From contig CM069433.1 of the NCBI GenBank assembly GCA_035610365.1, positions 167,168,882-167,232,881 of the forward strand: 64,000 nt of DNA. The letters are read 5' to 3'. The notes under the pieces were generated by a model. It was given only the letters and a program-made list of their open reading frames with translations, did not search any database and had not been told where the DNA came from. Positions 25,601 to 40,600 of this stretch are shown here, piece by piece. The translations under genes were made by a program, and so were the position numbers. The stretch's first letter is position 1; every line of letters begins with the position of its first letter. The stretch comes from Aquatica leii (taxonomy: Eukaryota; Arthropoda; Insecta; Coleoptera; Lampyridae).

Positions 25601-28600
25601 TCCAAATTTACACCACACAGAAATTGTAAACGTCAGTTTATACAGCATTTCTTACAAGTTTTCTTGTATATTGCAGGGATATATCTGATATATTATGTGC
25701 CTTACGTGCTTCAGCGTATGTTCATAGTAAATATAGACTGTACATAGACTCTTCTCAGACTAATTAAAAAAGCGTTTTCTTACACATGGTGTTTGGTAAA
25801 GGTGTTCCAAAAATCCGGATATGACTTTGGCAACAAAAAATTTAAAAAAATTTAAATGAGCATGTGGGCTGTGACTCTGTTTCAGAAATAACAAATATTT
25901 AATAAAAATATGTTATTTTGAGTTTCATAAAAATCAACTTTTACAGAAGCTTTTGCTTTCCTAGAATGCTTGTACTACCTGTACACGCATGGTATACAAC
26001 GTAATCAATTCAATATTTAATGTTTTATAAACATCAGGTGATTAGAATAATTCTGATTCTTTCTATTCCCAGCCTCTGATCAAATCATTAATTTAAATCG
26101 CTAGTGCCTTGCTAAGTAATATGTCGGTAAAATATTAATTTTAACAACTGCAAATTATTAAAGATGGAATACACTGTCAAAGAATACGCAGATTTAGAAA
26201 AGTTGACTGCAATGCTGTTTCAGTAGTGAGATTGTACGCTGATCGGTATCCGAACCTATGTTTGCCGTGATCAAAAATGTACAAGCAATAGACTACGCGA
26301 AATTGTTTTTTTAAACGTTGTTCTTTGGATTGCGGTCGTAAAGTACGTCAGTGTATTATTTCAATTTATTTTACAACAGCTTCGTCAAGATTATGACATT
26401 AAAATAAAGATTATTAGCGTTGAAAATACTTATAGAGAGCTTGATTCGAAGGCTCGTGTAACGAAACAATGAAACGCTCAGATTAAACAAATCTGGAACT
26501 TGCGGTGGTACCCAATTTCACTTCATTTTTTGTATTTTTTGGATGCAGTGTTTATTATTATTAAACAAAATATTCCTTATGATTCGTTTTATGTTTTAAA
26601 AATATCATAAATCTTGATTTTACTCAGCAGTGATGAAAAATGGTTATAGTAATTTCAGAATTAGATCCACGCGAGCTTCCGCCTTGTAAGTTGCAAAAAC
26701 GGTACAATATACATGAAAATTGCACATAAACAATTTATTATATATATTATATAATTATATCTAATTTTAATGTAATTTTCGTGCAACTTAACACACTTGT
26801 ATCTTCTAAACTATTGAACGTAATTGTACTCTTCCGCTGACATTTTTATAATAAATTTTGTCCTCCATAAAAATTATGTGCAACTTTTTTCTATCTTACA
26901 CCGTGTTAGGCTAATAGTTTATTCATTATTTTAAATTCTTAAGCAATTTATTTCAATAAAAAATTGTGGCGGTTTCGATGCTGGTGTAATATTACAACAT
27001 CGACAAAGCTACCCTTAGCCGCAAAAAATCCACGGTGGTCAACAAAAGCAACTCGACCGAAACATACATGTTCTACTAAACCGATAGTTTATGTTCAAAT
27101 TTTAAAATGTGTAAACAAAATAATTTAATAAACCTAATTTATAAAGTTTTATAATAAAAAACTATCAGTAGTTATTAGTTTAAATCATAAACGATTTCAC
27201 TGTAAAGTTATCAACATAGGACGAAAGTATGTAAAATAAAGTTTGAGTAAATTTTGAATGTTGAAATTGTATCAACAGTCAAGCAATTGTAAAGATTATT
27301 AGCGTTATAAATCTGTTAAGACTAGAGAAAGGATTCATGTTAAAGTAAAGTTTATCTCTTTAATGCTTTTTATATAGTCAGTGCCGCATTTGTTTAATAT
27401 TAATAAGAGAAAAAATGTAGAATAAGTTTTCTTTAGATATTTCCAAAGATAAAATGTTCACTTTGAAACTTTTACATCTGAAAGGACGTGGCATCGTCGT
27501 AGCTCGAATCTTGTCATAATCTTAAAACCTGTAGAACTGTAACCGCCATAAAACTAATATAAAATCCAGTAATCATTTAGTTTTGTTGTTTTTTTAAAAA
27601 TGCGCATCAACTAGTAAGAGTGTGTTAAAGCAATTGTCAGGAGTCACGCGATATAAATTGTTTATTTAATCATTGAATGATTTATTTAATCCAAGCGTAT
27701 TCAATCAAAGTCTGGCTACATTTCTGAAAGTTCCACGTTGGCTCTAAAATTGATTGTGTCCAGAAAACATTTTACATTTATCCGAATGCTTTCAAACGTA
27801 TCTAAACCAGTAGAAAATGAGTCAGTGGGCGTGAATCCCAATTTTTCGGCCTTTCCTCGCATAACATGCTTGTGAGCGCAATATTATTATTTGAGCTTTG
27901 CGAAGGTGACTTTTCCCTTGAAAATATTTTGTGTCAAATAAAATTTGATCTTTTGAGATTTTGTTGCTTGCTTTGTGTTTCTTACCGTACACCACTTGGA
28001 AAAGAGAAGCTAAGCGTTACCAACACAGCCCAAATACCCATTTTTGTGCTTCTCTAGAAAAATGTTCTATAAAAGATGTACCCTACAGTTTGCTATCATT
28101 TCGCGCTAAACTATTACATACTACTAAAGCTATAATTGGAAAACAACAGCCGGGACTGTTTGGATTTGGAGTTTTTAATACTACTTTAATGCCAAGTACA
28201 ATTTCCGTTCCTCTTGGAGAGATCAAGGGCAAACAAATTGAACTACAAAAATAGAAAAAATTAGTGACGCCGGCCTATTTACATGCCATGATGTTTGTTT
28301 AAGTGCATGGATTTAAGATAACGCGATTGGGTTTCTCTTTAGATATGTCGCTGGAAGCTTTGTTTTATCAGCGCGCAGCTTTTCTTGATAATAAACGGTC
28401 TTGCTTATAATTTGTTATGACAAAAAATTCTCTATAAGTCATTGGTGTAATTATCTTCCAGCAATGAAAAGGTTATGGGAAACAATTCTCAGGCATTTAA
28501 TGGACTAATGTTAAATACAAACAATTGGTGAAATATCATACGACTCTACTCTCGTTTAATATGTACCTAGACCACTAGTTATTTGTGTTTTTTTAAATTT

Positions 28601-31600
28601 TTTAATTGATTATGTATGCATTTTTATTTTTGAAATATTGTAATAAACCTTGTTGTGTTTGTTTTCAACACCTTCCGATAATTGTAAGATTTGCGATATC
28701 TGTAAATTTTTTTACAGAATAATCAAGTTTTACTGAAACAAATATTTTGAATTTCTACAATTCTCATATTTAAGGTGATGAAAATCCACATGCTGTAACT
28801 GCAAAAAGTGGAGTAATTTACAACGACCTTCTAAAACCGTTTAAATCGTTAGGTAGATGAAACGGTAACAGTTACGAACAATTCCTACAAGAATTTTTGC
28901 CTCTAGCAATAAGACGTGACTCTTGGTCTATGCACGACGGAGTTCCTGCTTATTTTGCATTAAATATATGTCAACTTTAAGATAACTCTTATTTTTAAAA
29001 ATATATAGGTAGAAGAAGTCCGGTCTCAAAGTCAGTTGATTTAAATCCACCTGAATATTATTTTGGAGTTTTATAAAAAATATAGTATATGCTCGTTCTC
29101 TAAATACAAAGAAGAAACTTCTTCAATTGATACGGATGCTTGTAACCTGTTAGAACACTGTGGAGAAAATTTGCTGCTTCTTAGAACAAAGATTTGTGTC
29201 GTGAAGTAAAGGGAGGACACGTTGAAAAATTATTGCAAATATGTAGAATTGTTAGTTCTTTCTTTATTTTAATTTAAATTTCATAAAATAAAATATTTTT
29301 TTTATAATTTTAATTGAAAACATCTGAACTCACAGCTATGTGCTTTGTGTGCCTACACAGTAAAAGTGACTCTTTAGGGTTGCAAAAAAGTCTGTAAAAG
29401 GTGATTTTATGAAAATCGCAGGAAAATATATTTTTTAAAATATTGAATATCTCTGAAACTAAGGGTCGGAGCACACATACTCATTTACAATTTATTGCTT
29501 ATTTTTGGTTGCTAAATCTATAACAGAGCTTTTAAAATATACGAAGCTTGTTCGATGGAAACCCATTTTTGCTTCAAAAAAAATTTATTGGCAAATATAT
29601 TTACATATAATTATCACTACAATCAAGGCACATATCCCATTGTTTCACCAACCGATGTATACCCTGCTTAAAAAATTCTTGTGGCTGCTGCTCGATGAAT
29701 TCTTTTACATCGTTTTGTACTTCTTCGTCCGACTAAAAACGATTGCTTTTTGATGTCTTTTTTAGTGACCCAAAGATGTGAAAAGGCGATAAATCGGGAC
29801 TATAGAGTGGATGCTCTAATACCCTCCATTTCTTTCACAGGCCACATTCCTGTCTGTGGATGCAGTACGCAACGCACCTGGTCCTGGCTTATCATTCGTC
29901 TCTTCTCTTCCTCTCTTAAACTTTTGACAGCATTCTTTGTAAGTTGGATACGCAAAACAAGCGTTTCTATACACTGCTTGCATTCGCGTATAAATTTGCA
30001 ATGGTTGCAATCCTTTAGCACGCAAAAATTGAATGACCGCACGCTGATTATATTTGAACGAATTGCTAACAACAAACGCCATTTTAAACTCACAATACTT
30101 AAAATCGCTGTCAAATACAAATGATAGAAACTAATCAGTGTGACGGTTACAAACACAACTAACATTGCAAAACGTCGGTTGAGGGATTACAATTGTTTCC
30201 AAAGCTAACCTGACATGTTCAATTGAACAAGCTTTGTATTTACCAAACACACTGTATAATAGAGATAAGTATCAATCTGTACGAATTGCTCAGTTCACTT
30301 AAAGGAAATGTATGACAATCATTTATTCCATCAAACACGTGCAACAACGTGTGACAACGCAAACATATAAAGAGACGTTGCCTTGGTGTCTTCATTACTT
30401 TATTAGAGTATATGTTTAGGAGTAATAACATCAAAATTAAAAAAATTGGAATTAATACAAACAACAAAACTTAATTACTTTTCGCTGTCTTGCCTACGTC
30501 ATAATATTGGTTTGACAAAACAAACACTTGAGTCACAAGATCCGTTCAGAAAAAGACAACCAAACAAGTGAGATAAACAAAAAAACTAGACTGATTTGGG
30601 CATCATTTGAGAAGATACACAATGCCTTAAAATCCAAACTCTTGTGTGTTTCAAGACAAAAAATTTTAATCATCCTTCTTATTTGTATACGGGCCTAACC
30701 TAAACTGAATTAATTAGATACAAATAGCGCAAAAAGCTATTGAAAATTGTTCTGTAAAATATGAAAGAATTCCACAGGAAATTCAAAAACTGACCGAAAA
30801 AACGGAAATAAAATTGATTCTGGAGAAATCAAGGGATGCCTATATAATATGAAAAATTGCTTATGTGGATGTAAAATAAAAATTTGAGAAATGTAAATAA
30901 ATTGTTGATATACTTGCCGACATGATGGAGTTGATTACAATTTAAATACTTTTTTTTACATATTTTATGTTTTATGACAGTAGAGTGTGTATAATTCGTC
31001 TATTTTATGGTGTATACATTTAAAATTACAAACAATATTGAGATTCAGCAAAAAAGTAAATTTGGTATCTTTTCACAGACTGCATGATTTTATGAAAGCA
31101 ATAAAGAAAGTTATAAGGCTAAAAAGTCTTTTGTTTTTCTTTTTCTTATTAAAGTTTTTTTTGAATTTGTTTATTAGTTCTTTGTTTTTAATTATTCCCA
31201 TGCAGAGAAATTATTATTTTATTTTATGTCACGATCTTATATAAATGTTAATGTTTTTTGTTTATGTCGTTTGGTTTACTACAGTATGTCACTTTTTAAA
31301 TTTATTACGTTTTGTAATGCCTAAATGAATAATTTAAGATCATTAAATATAGTAAATATTATTGATACAACAAAATAAAACACTTAAATGTATGATAATG
31401 CAGAAAAAAATCTTCTTTGTTCTTTGTATAATGAAAAATATTTGCATAAATTAGTTACAGCAAATTCAAAAAATATATATTTAGAACACCTTTTTTGTTT
31501 TGTAATAAATAACAAAAAACTACTTACTTGTCGGCAAGGATTCCAAATAAAAAGCTTCCTACTAGTATGCCTGACATTGTTATGGTTTGGGCATGATTGG

Positions 31601-34600
31601 CAAGTTGTGAGTTTTCGCAAACTAAGTCCCATTGTGTTGTTATGGTTTCAGTAAATACCGATCTAAAACAAGAATTATTTGTTAAATTAATTATATCTAT
31701 AATTATTTACAAAATAAATTAGTCCAAAAAAGATAACATTTAACAACTATTATTCTTCTTCTTTACTTTGTTTTATTTTTATTTTGTCACAAATGAGAAA
31801 ACTATGGGATGACGGTTTTTGGATTGATGTCAGTGTTATATGAAAATGTAAAACGTCATATGATTTAAACGAACATTCGCACTCATAGTTAGACTTTTAT
31901 TTAAGGGTTATTTCTGCTGTACGACATGAAATATAGTGACCAAACACGTGACTTACAAAAAGTGTCACTTTCTGGATATATAAGGATCTATTTAATACCG
32001 GGTGTCTCACGGTGACCGTCGCTTAGAAGTAGAAGTATATCAAGAAGTGTTAAAACTAGAAATTTGAAATTTTGCACATGCGACTTGCCGTGTTTAATCT
32101 ATCAAATAAGAATATTTTCCAAATGGCAGCACTTCCGAAAATACCGGACACATTCTGATGTGTCATAAAATGTTTAGTATGTATGCTTAAAATAATCGGT
32201 GTATCAATTTGATTGATAAGGAAAAAAAACTTTTTCCCTGAAAAATTTTAAAATTTTGTTTATATAGATAATTTTAATTCCATTGTTTCTTATACTTTCT
32301 TATGTTTTTATTTTTATTTGACAGTTGTCAGTTAGCTACCAGTTTAAAAGTTACATTTACGTTTGTTATTAATGTTATCTGTTTGGATTTTTATTTTTAC
32401 GCTTGATATCTGTTTTTAATTGGGCAATATGGAATACACAAATGCTGATATTCTAAATATCTAAAATCTGCTCGTATTACTTTTTGGGCCTGCAGAAACT
32501 TTAACGAAAGATATCCGCATTTGTCTGCAATGACAGAACAAAAATTCAGGAATATTAAAAAAAATTTTCCAAATTTTGGAAAAGTAATTGCGCCATAAAA
32601 TTTGCCAAAGCCAATTGTCTCCAATGAAGCTGCAGAAACCAATGTATTGGGATACTTTAATGTTTTCCCTGAAAGTTCTGTTCGTTCGGCGGAAAGGAAT
32701 CTTGGATACTCCAGAAGTTCGATGGATAGAATTTTAAATAATCATAAAATACACAATTTTAAATTTTTGACTGGCCATGAATTACATCCACAAAATCAAA
32801 TTCAACGGGTGCAGTACTGCAAAATGATGCTTGTGAAGATTCAAGAAGATCCAAATTTTCTTCAGAAAATTATTTGGTCAGATGAATCAGAATTTTCTAA
32901 AGATAGTATTATTAATCGGCATAATTTACACATTTGGTCGCATAAAAATCCATTTGCAATCAGACCAAACAGTTATCAGCAAAAGTTTAGCTTTAACGCG
33001 TTTGCAATGTTAATGAACCACCGCGTGTATTATTTTATTTATGACGAGAATTTAAACGGTGAGATATTTTATGTATTTTAAGAAACCAGATACAAACTTT
33101 TTTACAAACTTTATCACAAGCCGAGTTAAAAACATCCTGGTATCAATTAGATGGTGCTACAGCTGTAACGTGCATTTTTTTACGTTTGAATATGTCTGTT
33201 TTTAAGTAACATTTTTGTATTCGCTGTTTATGATAAATCCTTTGGCGCAAGCATTTGACGCACGCACATGCGTTATGAGTCTCCTTCTTAAGTACGAAGC
33301 CATGATTCGACATCTTACGTTCGCAATGAAGTAGAGAGCGGACATTTTTTTGCGTTCTGCAAAAAGTGGAATTACCACTTATGTAATTTGTGTTTGTGAA
33401 TTTTTGCGTAATGGGGCAAATTATTTAAGCCGGCGTTCGTTGTAGCACCGCATTTTGTTGTTTAGAATAAAAACCCGTAAATTAGAAGGGGTAAGCGATT
33501 TTTGTTTCGATCCGCATGTTTAATACATCGCAATTTACGTTTTAGTTTTTATGTATGGTTCTTGGTTTCAAATTTACGAAAAAGAATTAAATATACGATG
33601 TACGAGGGTTGCATCATGTTGCACCATTTCGATGAGTCATATGATGACTACACCTTAATAGAAGTTGCGCAATAATTTTTGATACGTTCGAATTGGAAAT
33701 CTTTGCTTTTGATATACGACTACGCTTTCTGATTTATTCGATGCTTGGATTTGTGTACGTTTGAATTCGTTTATGTTACGAAAATTTCGTTTGGATACGT
33801 ACGCCTTTTTACGATTTTGATGTTTGAAATGCGATAATACGATATGGTTTACGATGCACGTTTGATGTTAGTCACAACGTCGCTGTTTACGAAAAATTTC
33901 CGTTACGAATTATGATTTTTATGAGTAAAAATCGATAAGTATTCGTGTTACGTCTGATAAAATTTGTGTTGGATGTTGCGAATGAAAATTTTACGCTACG
34001 TTTGTTTTACGATATTCTGGTTAATGGATCTGTACGAATATTGGATCAATCAGGATAGATACGGAAAATATGGAAATTAAAATATGCATTTCAAGAATTT
34101 ATGAAAGTTGCATCATCGCATGAACAGATGAGAACGCGTCATTGACCTCACCAATTCGACTTGCGCATGAAAGTTTGAAAGCAGGTAACCTTGATTTTAT
34201 ATTTAACCTTCGTTACGTTTAAGTGCATGTTAAATATGTAAATATGTTTTTTGATATTATGTTAATGTGTTAATCTTTTGGTTTCAATATTTAACCATTT
34301 TATATATAAAAAATATTGTGGCGTCCAACTTATAAATTTTTGTATTTGTCAAATTCAAAATTAGTAATCTTAAGTAACGTAAGAATTCCCACGACTCAAT
34401 TAAATAAATCTGAAAATTATCTCATTGCTCTTATGTATGTAGTTTGTTTTTAATCTGTGTTTAAATAAATATTTTTGTGAGCTAGCCACGGTGCATTATT
34501 TCGTTTATTTTGTTATACGATTAAAGTGTATTCGTAAGTTTTATACGTTTTACAAATGGCACCCATCACGTGAGGCTAGAAAAAATTCTAACGTTACTGA

Positions 34601-37600
34601 AATTTTGATTTGATATTTTTGTATTTTTGTGTTTTATGTATTATGATTTGTTTATATTTTGTGTATTATAACTATGTTAATATGTTATGTAAGGTTCATC
34701 ACATGTTTATGCGAAGGTAAAATACGATTCATTTTAAGTTTACGATAGATTTGAAATACTATGTTTGATATGATTGATCTGATTTCGTTATTGATTTTGA
34801 TTTGTAACTTTGGCTACGATTACATTGTTGTGATGATTTACATTCTGTGTACGACTTCTGATTTATGATTTTGTTTAGATTTTTTGAATTTTCTGAAAAT
34901 CGAGTTAGATCTTTTATTGAGTATGAATTGTATTTGAACTTATGTGCTTTCGATTTTGTTTTGCATTCGTCTGATTTCGAAATGAATGTTTCTCAATTTG
35001 TAGAACTTTCAACTGATTTTTGATTTGTGCTCGTGTGAATTCTCAATTTTTGTATTTAGAAAAATGGATTGTTTTGCCTACGTTTCTGCTAAGTCTTTGT
35101 TTTATGATATTGGTTCGTTATGGTACTGTATATTACGTTGAAATTTGTTCGATTTTGTTTTGTTAAGGTCTTAAAAGAAATTTTCTTCTTTTTTAGGTTA
35201 CGAATATGATTTGTTTAATGAAATTCGAAGTGAAACACAAGGTTCACATGAATATGTTTGTCTTTTGTTTTATGTCAATTTAAGTTTTGTTTTGTTTAGA
35301 AGCTCTGCCTTCTGGATATGAAATCAGTGATAATATTTTAGGAAATATGAACTGTTATTTCTTTTTGATATGTATACGTTAGTATAGTTTTGACTTGTTC
35401 GATTTCTTTTGTTTTTGTTTGAGTTTCTTATTTTTTGTGTAGGTATTTTCTATGTAGAGTTATTAAGATTCTCTCTCAGCTGGTTTAACCAATTGAAAGA
35501 TACGAACGGTAACACTACTAAAGATTTGTATGTTATGGACTTTATAGAAAAATAACGTGATTTTTCTAGTAAGATTTGTTTTGTTTCGTTTGGTTTTTAT
35601 GCCTATGTAAATAAGTTCTTTTGTATCATTAGATTGATTTAACGATTGTTTGTGTTTGCGTATTTGCATTCTTATGTAGTTTTTTTTAGTTGTGGGTGTA
35701 TAACATTATGAGTGGATCCCGTGAAGCTCAGAAGTTCCCTCTTCTTAGAATTCCTACCATTAATGCAGCAGACTATAGTGATCTTAAATTAATCCTATTT
35801 TTGTTTGTACAGTTATGTTTTAGTGTATCGAAGGTTATTTGTTTATATGAATTATTTTGTTATTCGCTACGTTTCGAAAGTTTCTTTACGATAAATATTT
35901 TTGAAAGTTTGTATTCGATCATCTGTTATGTTCTTCTTTTGTTATGGTATCTTTAGGACTCACTTAGTATGTTTTACTTTGAAAAGAGGCCTCTATGAAT
36001 TGATGTTTGAGAATGTTTGTTGTATGTATGATTCGAGAGATTTTGTTCCGACTGTTTCGTATAATTCCGATACTTGTGAAGTTAGTCTTATTGATACATC
36101 CGTTTCGATTTCAAGTTCTTCTTGGACAATTAATCGTTTTTTTTTGTTTGTTTTTTTTTATTTTTGACTACGTAGCGAGTGTAACGTGCATTTTTTTACG
36201 TTTGAATATGTCTGTTTTTAAGTAACATTTTTGTATTCGCTGTTTATGATAAATCCTTTGGCGCAAGCATTTGACGCACGCACATGCGTTATGAGTCTCC
36301 TTCTTAAGTACGAAGCCATGATTCGACATCTTACGTTCGCAATGAAGTAGAGAGCGGACATTTTTTTGCGTTCTGCAAAAAGTGGAATTACCACTTATGT
36401 AATTTGTGTTTGTGAATTTTTGCGTAATGGGGCAAATTATTTAAGCCGGCGTTCGTTGTAGCACCGCATTTTGTTGTTTAGAATAAAAACCCGTAAATTA
36501 GAAGGGGTAAGCGATTTTTGTTTCGATCCGCATGTTTAATACATCGCAATTTACGTTTTAGTTTTTATGTATGGTTCTTGGTTTCAAATTTACGAAAAAG
36601 AATTAAATATACGATGTACGAGGGTTGCATCATGTTGCACCATTTCGATGAGTCATATGATGACTACACCTTAATAGAAGTTGCGCAATAATTTTTGATA
36701 CGTTCGAATTGGAAATCTTTGCTTTTGATATACGACTACGCTTTCTGATTTATTCGATGCTTGGATTTGTGTACGTTTGAATTCGTTTATGTTACGAAAA
36801 TTTCGTTTGGATACGTACGCCTTTTTACGATTTTGATGTTTGAAATGCGATAATACGATATGGTTTACGATGCACGTTTGATGTTAGTCACAACGTCGCT
36901 GTTTACGAAAAATTTCCGTTACGAATTATGATTTTTATGAGTAAAAATCGATAAGTATTCGTGTTACGTCTGATAAAATTTGTGTTGGATGTTGCGAATG
37001 AAAATTTTACGCTACGTTTGTTTTACGATATTCTGGTTAATGGATCTGTACGAATATTGGATCAATCAGGATAGATACGGAAAATATGGAAATTAAAATA
37101 TGCATTTCAAGAATTTATGAAAGTTGCATCATCGCATGAACAGATGAGAACGCGTCATTGACCTCACCAATTCGACTTGCGCATGAAAGTTTGAAAGCAG
37201 GTAACCTTGATTTTATATTTAACCTTCGTTACGTTTAAGTGCATGTTAAATATGTAAATATGTTTTTTGATATTATGTTAATGTGTTAATCTTTTGGTTT
37301 CAATATTTAACCATTTTATATATAAAAAATATTGTGGCGTCCAACTTATAAATTTTTGTATTTGTCAAATTCAAAATTAGTAATCTTAAGTAACGTAAGA
37401 ATTCCCACGACTCAATTAAATAAATCTGAAAATTATCTCATTGCTCTTATGTATGTAGTTTGTTTTTAATCTGTGTTTAAATAAATATTTTTGTGAGCTA
37501 GCCACGGTGCATTATTTCGTTTATTTTGTTATACGATTAAAGTGTATTCGTAAGTTTTATACGTTTTACAGCTTATTGTATTGTCGGTCATCAATTGGAA

Positions 37601-40600
37601 TAAATGTTCGAAGACCGATGGATTAAACGTGTGGGTCTTTGGTTGTGGCCAGAAAGATCGCCAGATCTAACGCCATTGGAATTTTTTTTATGGGGCACTA
37701 TTGAATCAAAAGTGTACGGGACTCCTGTTACTACCAGAGAAGAACTACGGGGTTGCGTTATCGCAGCATTTAATAACTTAGATCCTTTAGAGATCAGTAG
37801 AGCAGCGATTCAGGGTGATGAAACACGTCTTATGAAATGTATAAAAGTGAATGGTAAGCATTTTGAAAATTTAATATAACTAATAAATTTAAATTAGTGA
37901 AGAGGCGACATCAAATCCAAATTCGTGTAGCGGCCTAGTGATTCCATGACGCGGGCAGCGTAGAACATATCGTATACGTTTAACTTAATATTAATTTGTT
38001 GTTATACCCTACACACGCTACAAATTTTAATTATAATTTAGTTATCGTTTGTTTGAAAATTTTCGAAGACAACCTTGTTTTGTAAAGTACCTATGTAATT
38101 ATAAATTTGAATAGAAAAATTTAAATAACTCTGTAATCATTGATTTTAGATATAGGAATATCAATTTAAAGGAAATTTATTTATGCATCGAACGGACTGA
38201 TAATTAAAAAGGCATTCTAGTTAAAAAAAAAAATTTTTTTAATTTTTTCTTAAATCTGGAAATAACGTCAAATAGATACGTAACCGCGGGCAATTTTTTA
38301 TTATCTATTACAGACAATTGTGTCTCGATCTTTTAATATTGAGAACCTAAAATTCCATTTCCGTAACTTTTACCACTTTTAATTTTCAATTTTATTTCCT
38401 AAACAAGATTTAGAAATTTTTCAGTGAAACTGCGGTTGTAAGCAAAACAAGACTTCAGCTAAATAAACCAAAAAGTTCGACAACTTCCTTAATTTCTGTT
38501 TTGATTTTTTTAGTTGACGCTATTTGCTAAAGTGAGTTGTGTAAATTGCTTTTGATGATCTTTATTTTGGGACAGAAATTTTACATCAACATAACATTAT
38601 TTTGAAGAGCTTGAAAATATTGGTAAATACTTGAAAGCTTGACCTGTAAAAGCTTGGCTTAGCTGATATTGACTTGGCTTAATTATTTAAAAACTTGGCT
38701 TAATTTTCCGAAAGCTTTTGAAAACCAAGCCAAGCTTCTGAATCTCTAATTAACCTGCATTTTACTAAGAAAACGTTTACATTTAGATTGAAGGTAGACT
38801 AAGTTTAAACTGTTTTGTTTAAATTGACATAAAATCTACAGAATGCTTAAAATATAAGCTTAAACTAGGAATATTGAAATTCAATAAGATTAATTTTTGC
38901 AAATGCAATACTATATATTTTTATGTTATGATAAACAGACCTAAAAACCTTCAATTCTTGTTAAATATATTTTATACCTATATCTTATTGTTTTTGAGTT
39001 GTTTAGATTTTTATGTTTTTCTCATATATCTTAATGATATTTCTTATTATTCTTACCAAACATTATAATAAATTAGAAATGTGTTTAAATTTATCAATAG
39101 TTAACGCAACCAACATTTAGAGTAATATTTATAACTTCGGGAATAAAAGCCGTTGTTACACTGCTACGGGTAGAAATTTGTTTTAAACAAGAATTTTAAA
39201 TTAAGTTCAATATATCCTTTAAATAAATTGAAATGTAATTGTCAAAGTCAAATTGGCAAAGATTGATTTTTATATCTAATTAGTAATGTTTTTAAATCCT
39301 AATATGAGGTCGTGTTGGTTAGTAATTTAATTATTTGCTTCGGATATTATTTATGGCGACGTTTCGCAGACTGAACGTGTTTGGTTCTTTGGACCTGCAA
39401 TTATCCTAAACAATAGTTACATGAATTTATAACCTATAACTTTTACATTTGATTAAATCGTATAGTAAATAAATATTGAACACAAAACATAATCTCGCAA
39501 ATAGCTCACATAAATTCAAGTGAAAACTGAGACACAGCTACCGACGTGAGGTAGGTAAGCGCAGTTGTACAGTGTGTACAGAACTTTCACCAAACGGTTT
39601 TCTTAACAGAAAATTCATGCTTATCAATAGTTATCCATGTGTCATTTTCTTGTGTTTCTGCAACTTTTGTCTTTACCCTCGGAAAAATTATAAGTATAAT
39701 AATAAGTAATTGATATTGTGACCCAAAAAATCTTCTCTCAGGTTTGACTAGCAAATAGATACAGAACAAACATGTGCTTTATATTAGTATTTTAACGAAA
39801 ATTAAAAACTATGTTGCTTAATGAAAACATAACAATTAGTTGTTATAAAGTTTTTCCCAACTTTATTACTTAAATAATTTGAAAACCGATTCTGACAATA
39901 TATAAAAAGAAGAAAGCATATCAGATATTATACATATGTGCAAAGTTTTATATTAAAAGCCATGTTCATATTTATCTGCTGATAGAAAGCTTATTTTGTC
40001 TTCGGCTATTAAATCTGATATTGTCAATAAATGTTTGTTTTGAAAAATTTTTAAATAAACGGTTTAAGTGGAAATAATACTAGTAGCTAATAAAATGTCT
40101 ACTACACTTGCAACAAGCACACAAAGCAAAACACAAAACGTCACATAAAAAACATAATGCGAATGCGCTCGTTTAACTACATTTCTAATTCTTCGTTAGT
40201 AAATCCTCAGAAATGTTTGAAATTCTTAGTAAATCTATAATACATCGCAATACATCCTTTGTACATCTCAGTACATCCTCAAAATTTTAAAGAAATTTGC
40301 ATATTTAAAATAAGCATTATGTTCGTGGCTTAATTTATTTCTTCTGTAATTGTTTGTAGCGGGTTTCCATACCTCCACACGTGTTCTTTGTCTGTAGAAA
40401 AAACAAGCATATGTTGTAATTAAGAAAAATTACATCTTTGAGGAGTTAGATGCAATTGTTATTGTATTGGAAGAAACACTTATCAAAATTACGAAATTAA
40501 ATTAAGGGAAATTCTGCACATTCGTTTATTTTTAGTGATCGTATGAACTAAATGGGAGTTACTGCTGATAACACTGTATCTACGTTTTTGTGAAATTTCA

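Larger units (their letters stand above)
31998..37880 (+). mobile_element. DUF4817-type mariner M3, split by an LTR element
   Basis: Left end near a GGGTGTCTCACGGTGACCG-like terminus at 32001. Transposase start at 32429 (MEYTNADIL). Two coding parts, 32429-33163 and 37571-37879, join in phase across the insertion, so the insertion postdates the mariner. The right terminus was not found. Confidence 0.82.

Noticed and set aside
27961..28254. 97-codon frame in repeat copy B as a gene
   Set aside because: Copies A and C do not keep the frame open and no family is recognisable.
29505..30124. Plus-strand ORFs at the mariner derivative
   Set aside because: They are antisense to a clear HTH_48 mariner frame.
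34555..36225. Several overlapping frames inside the LTR element as gag or env genes
   Set aside because: T-rich, no recognisable motif; the longest run into the LTR and look like low-complexity openings.
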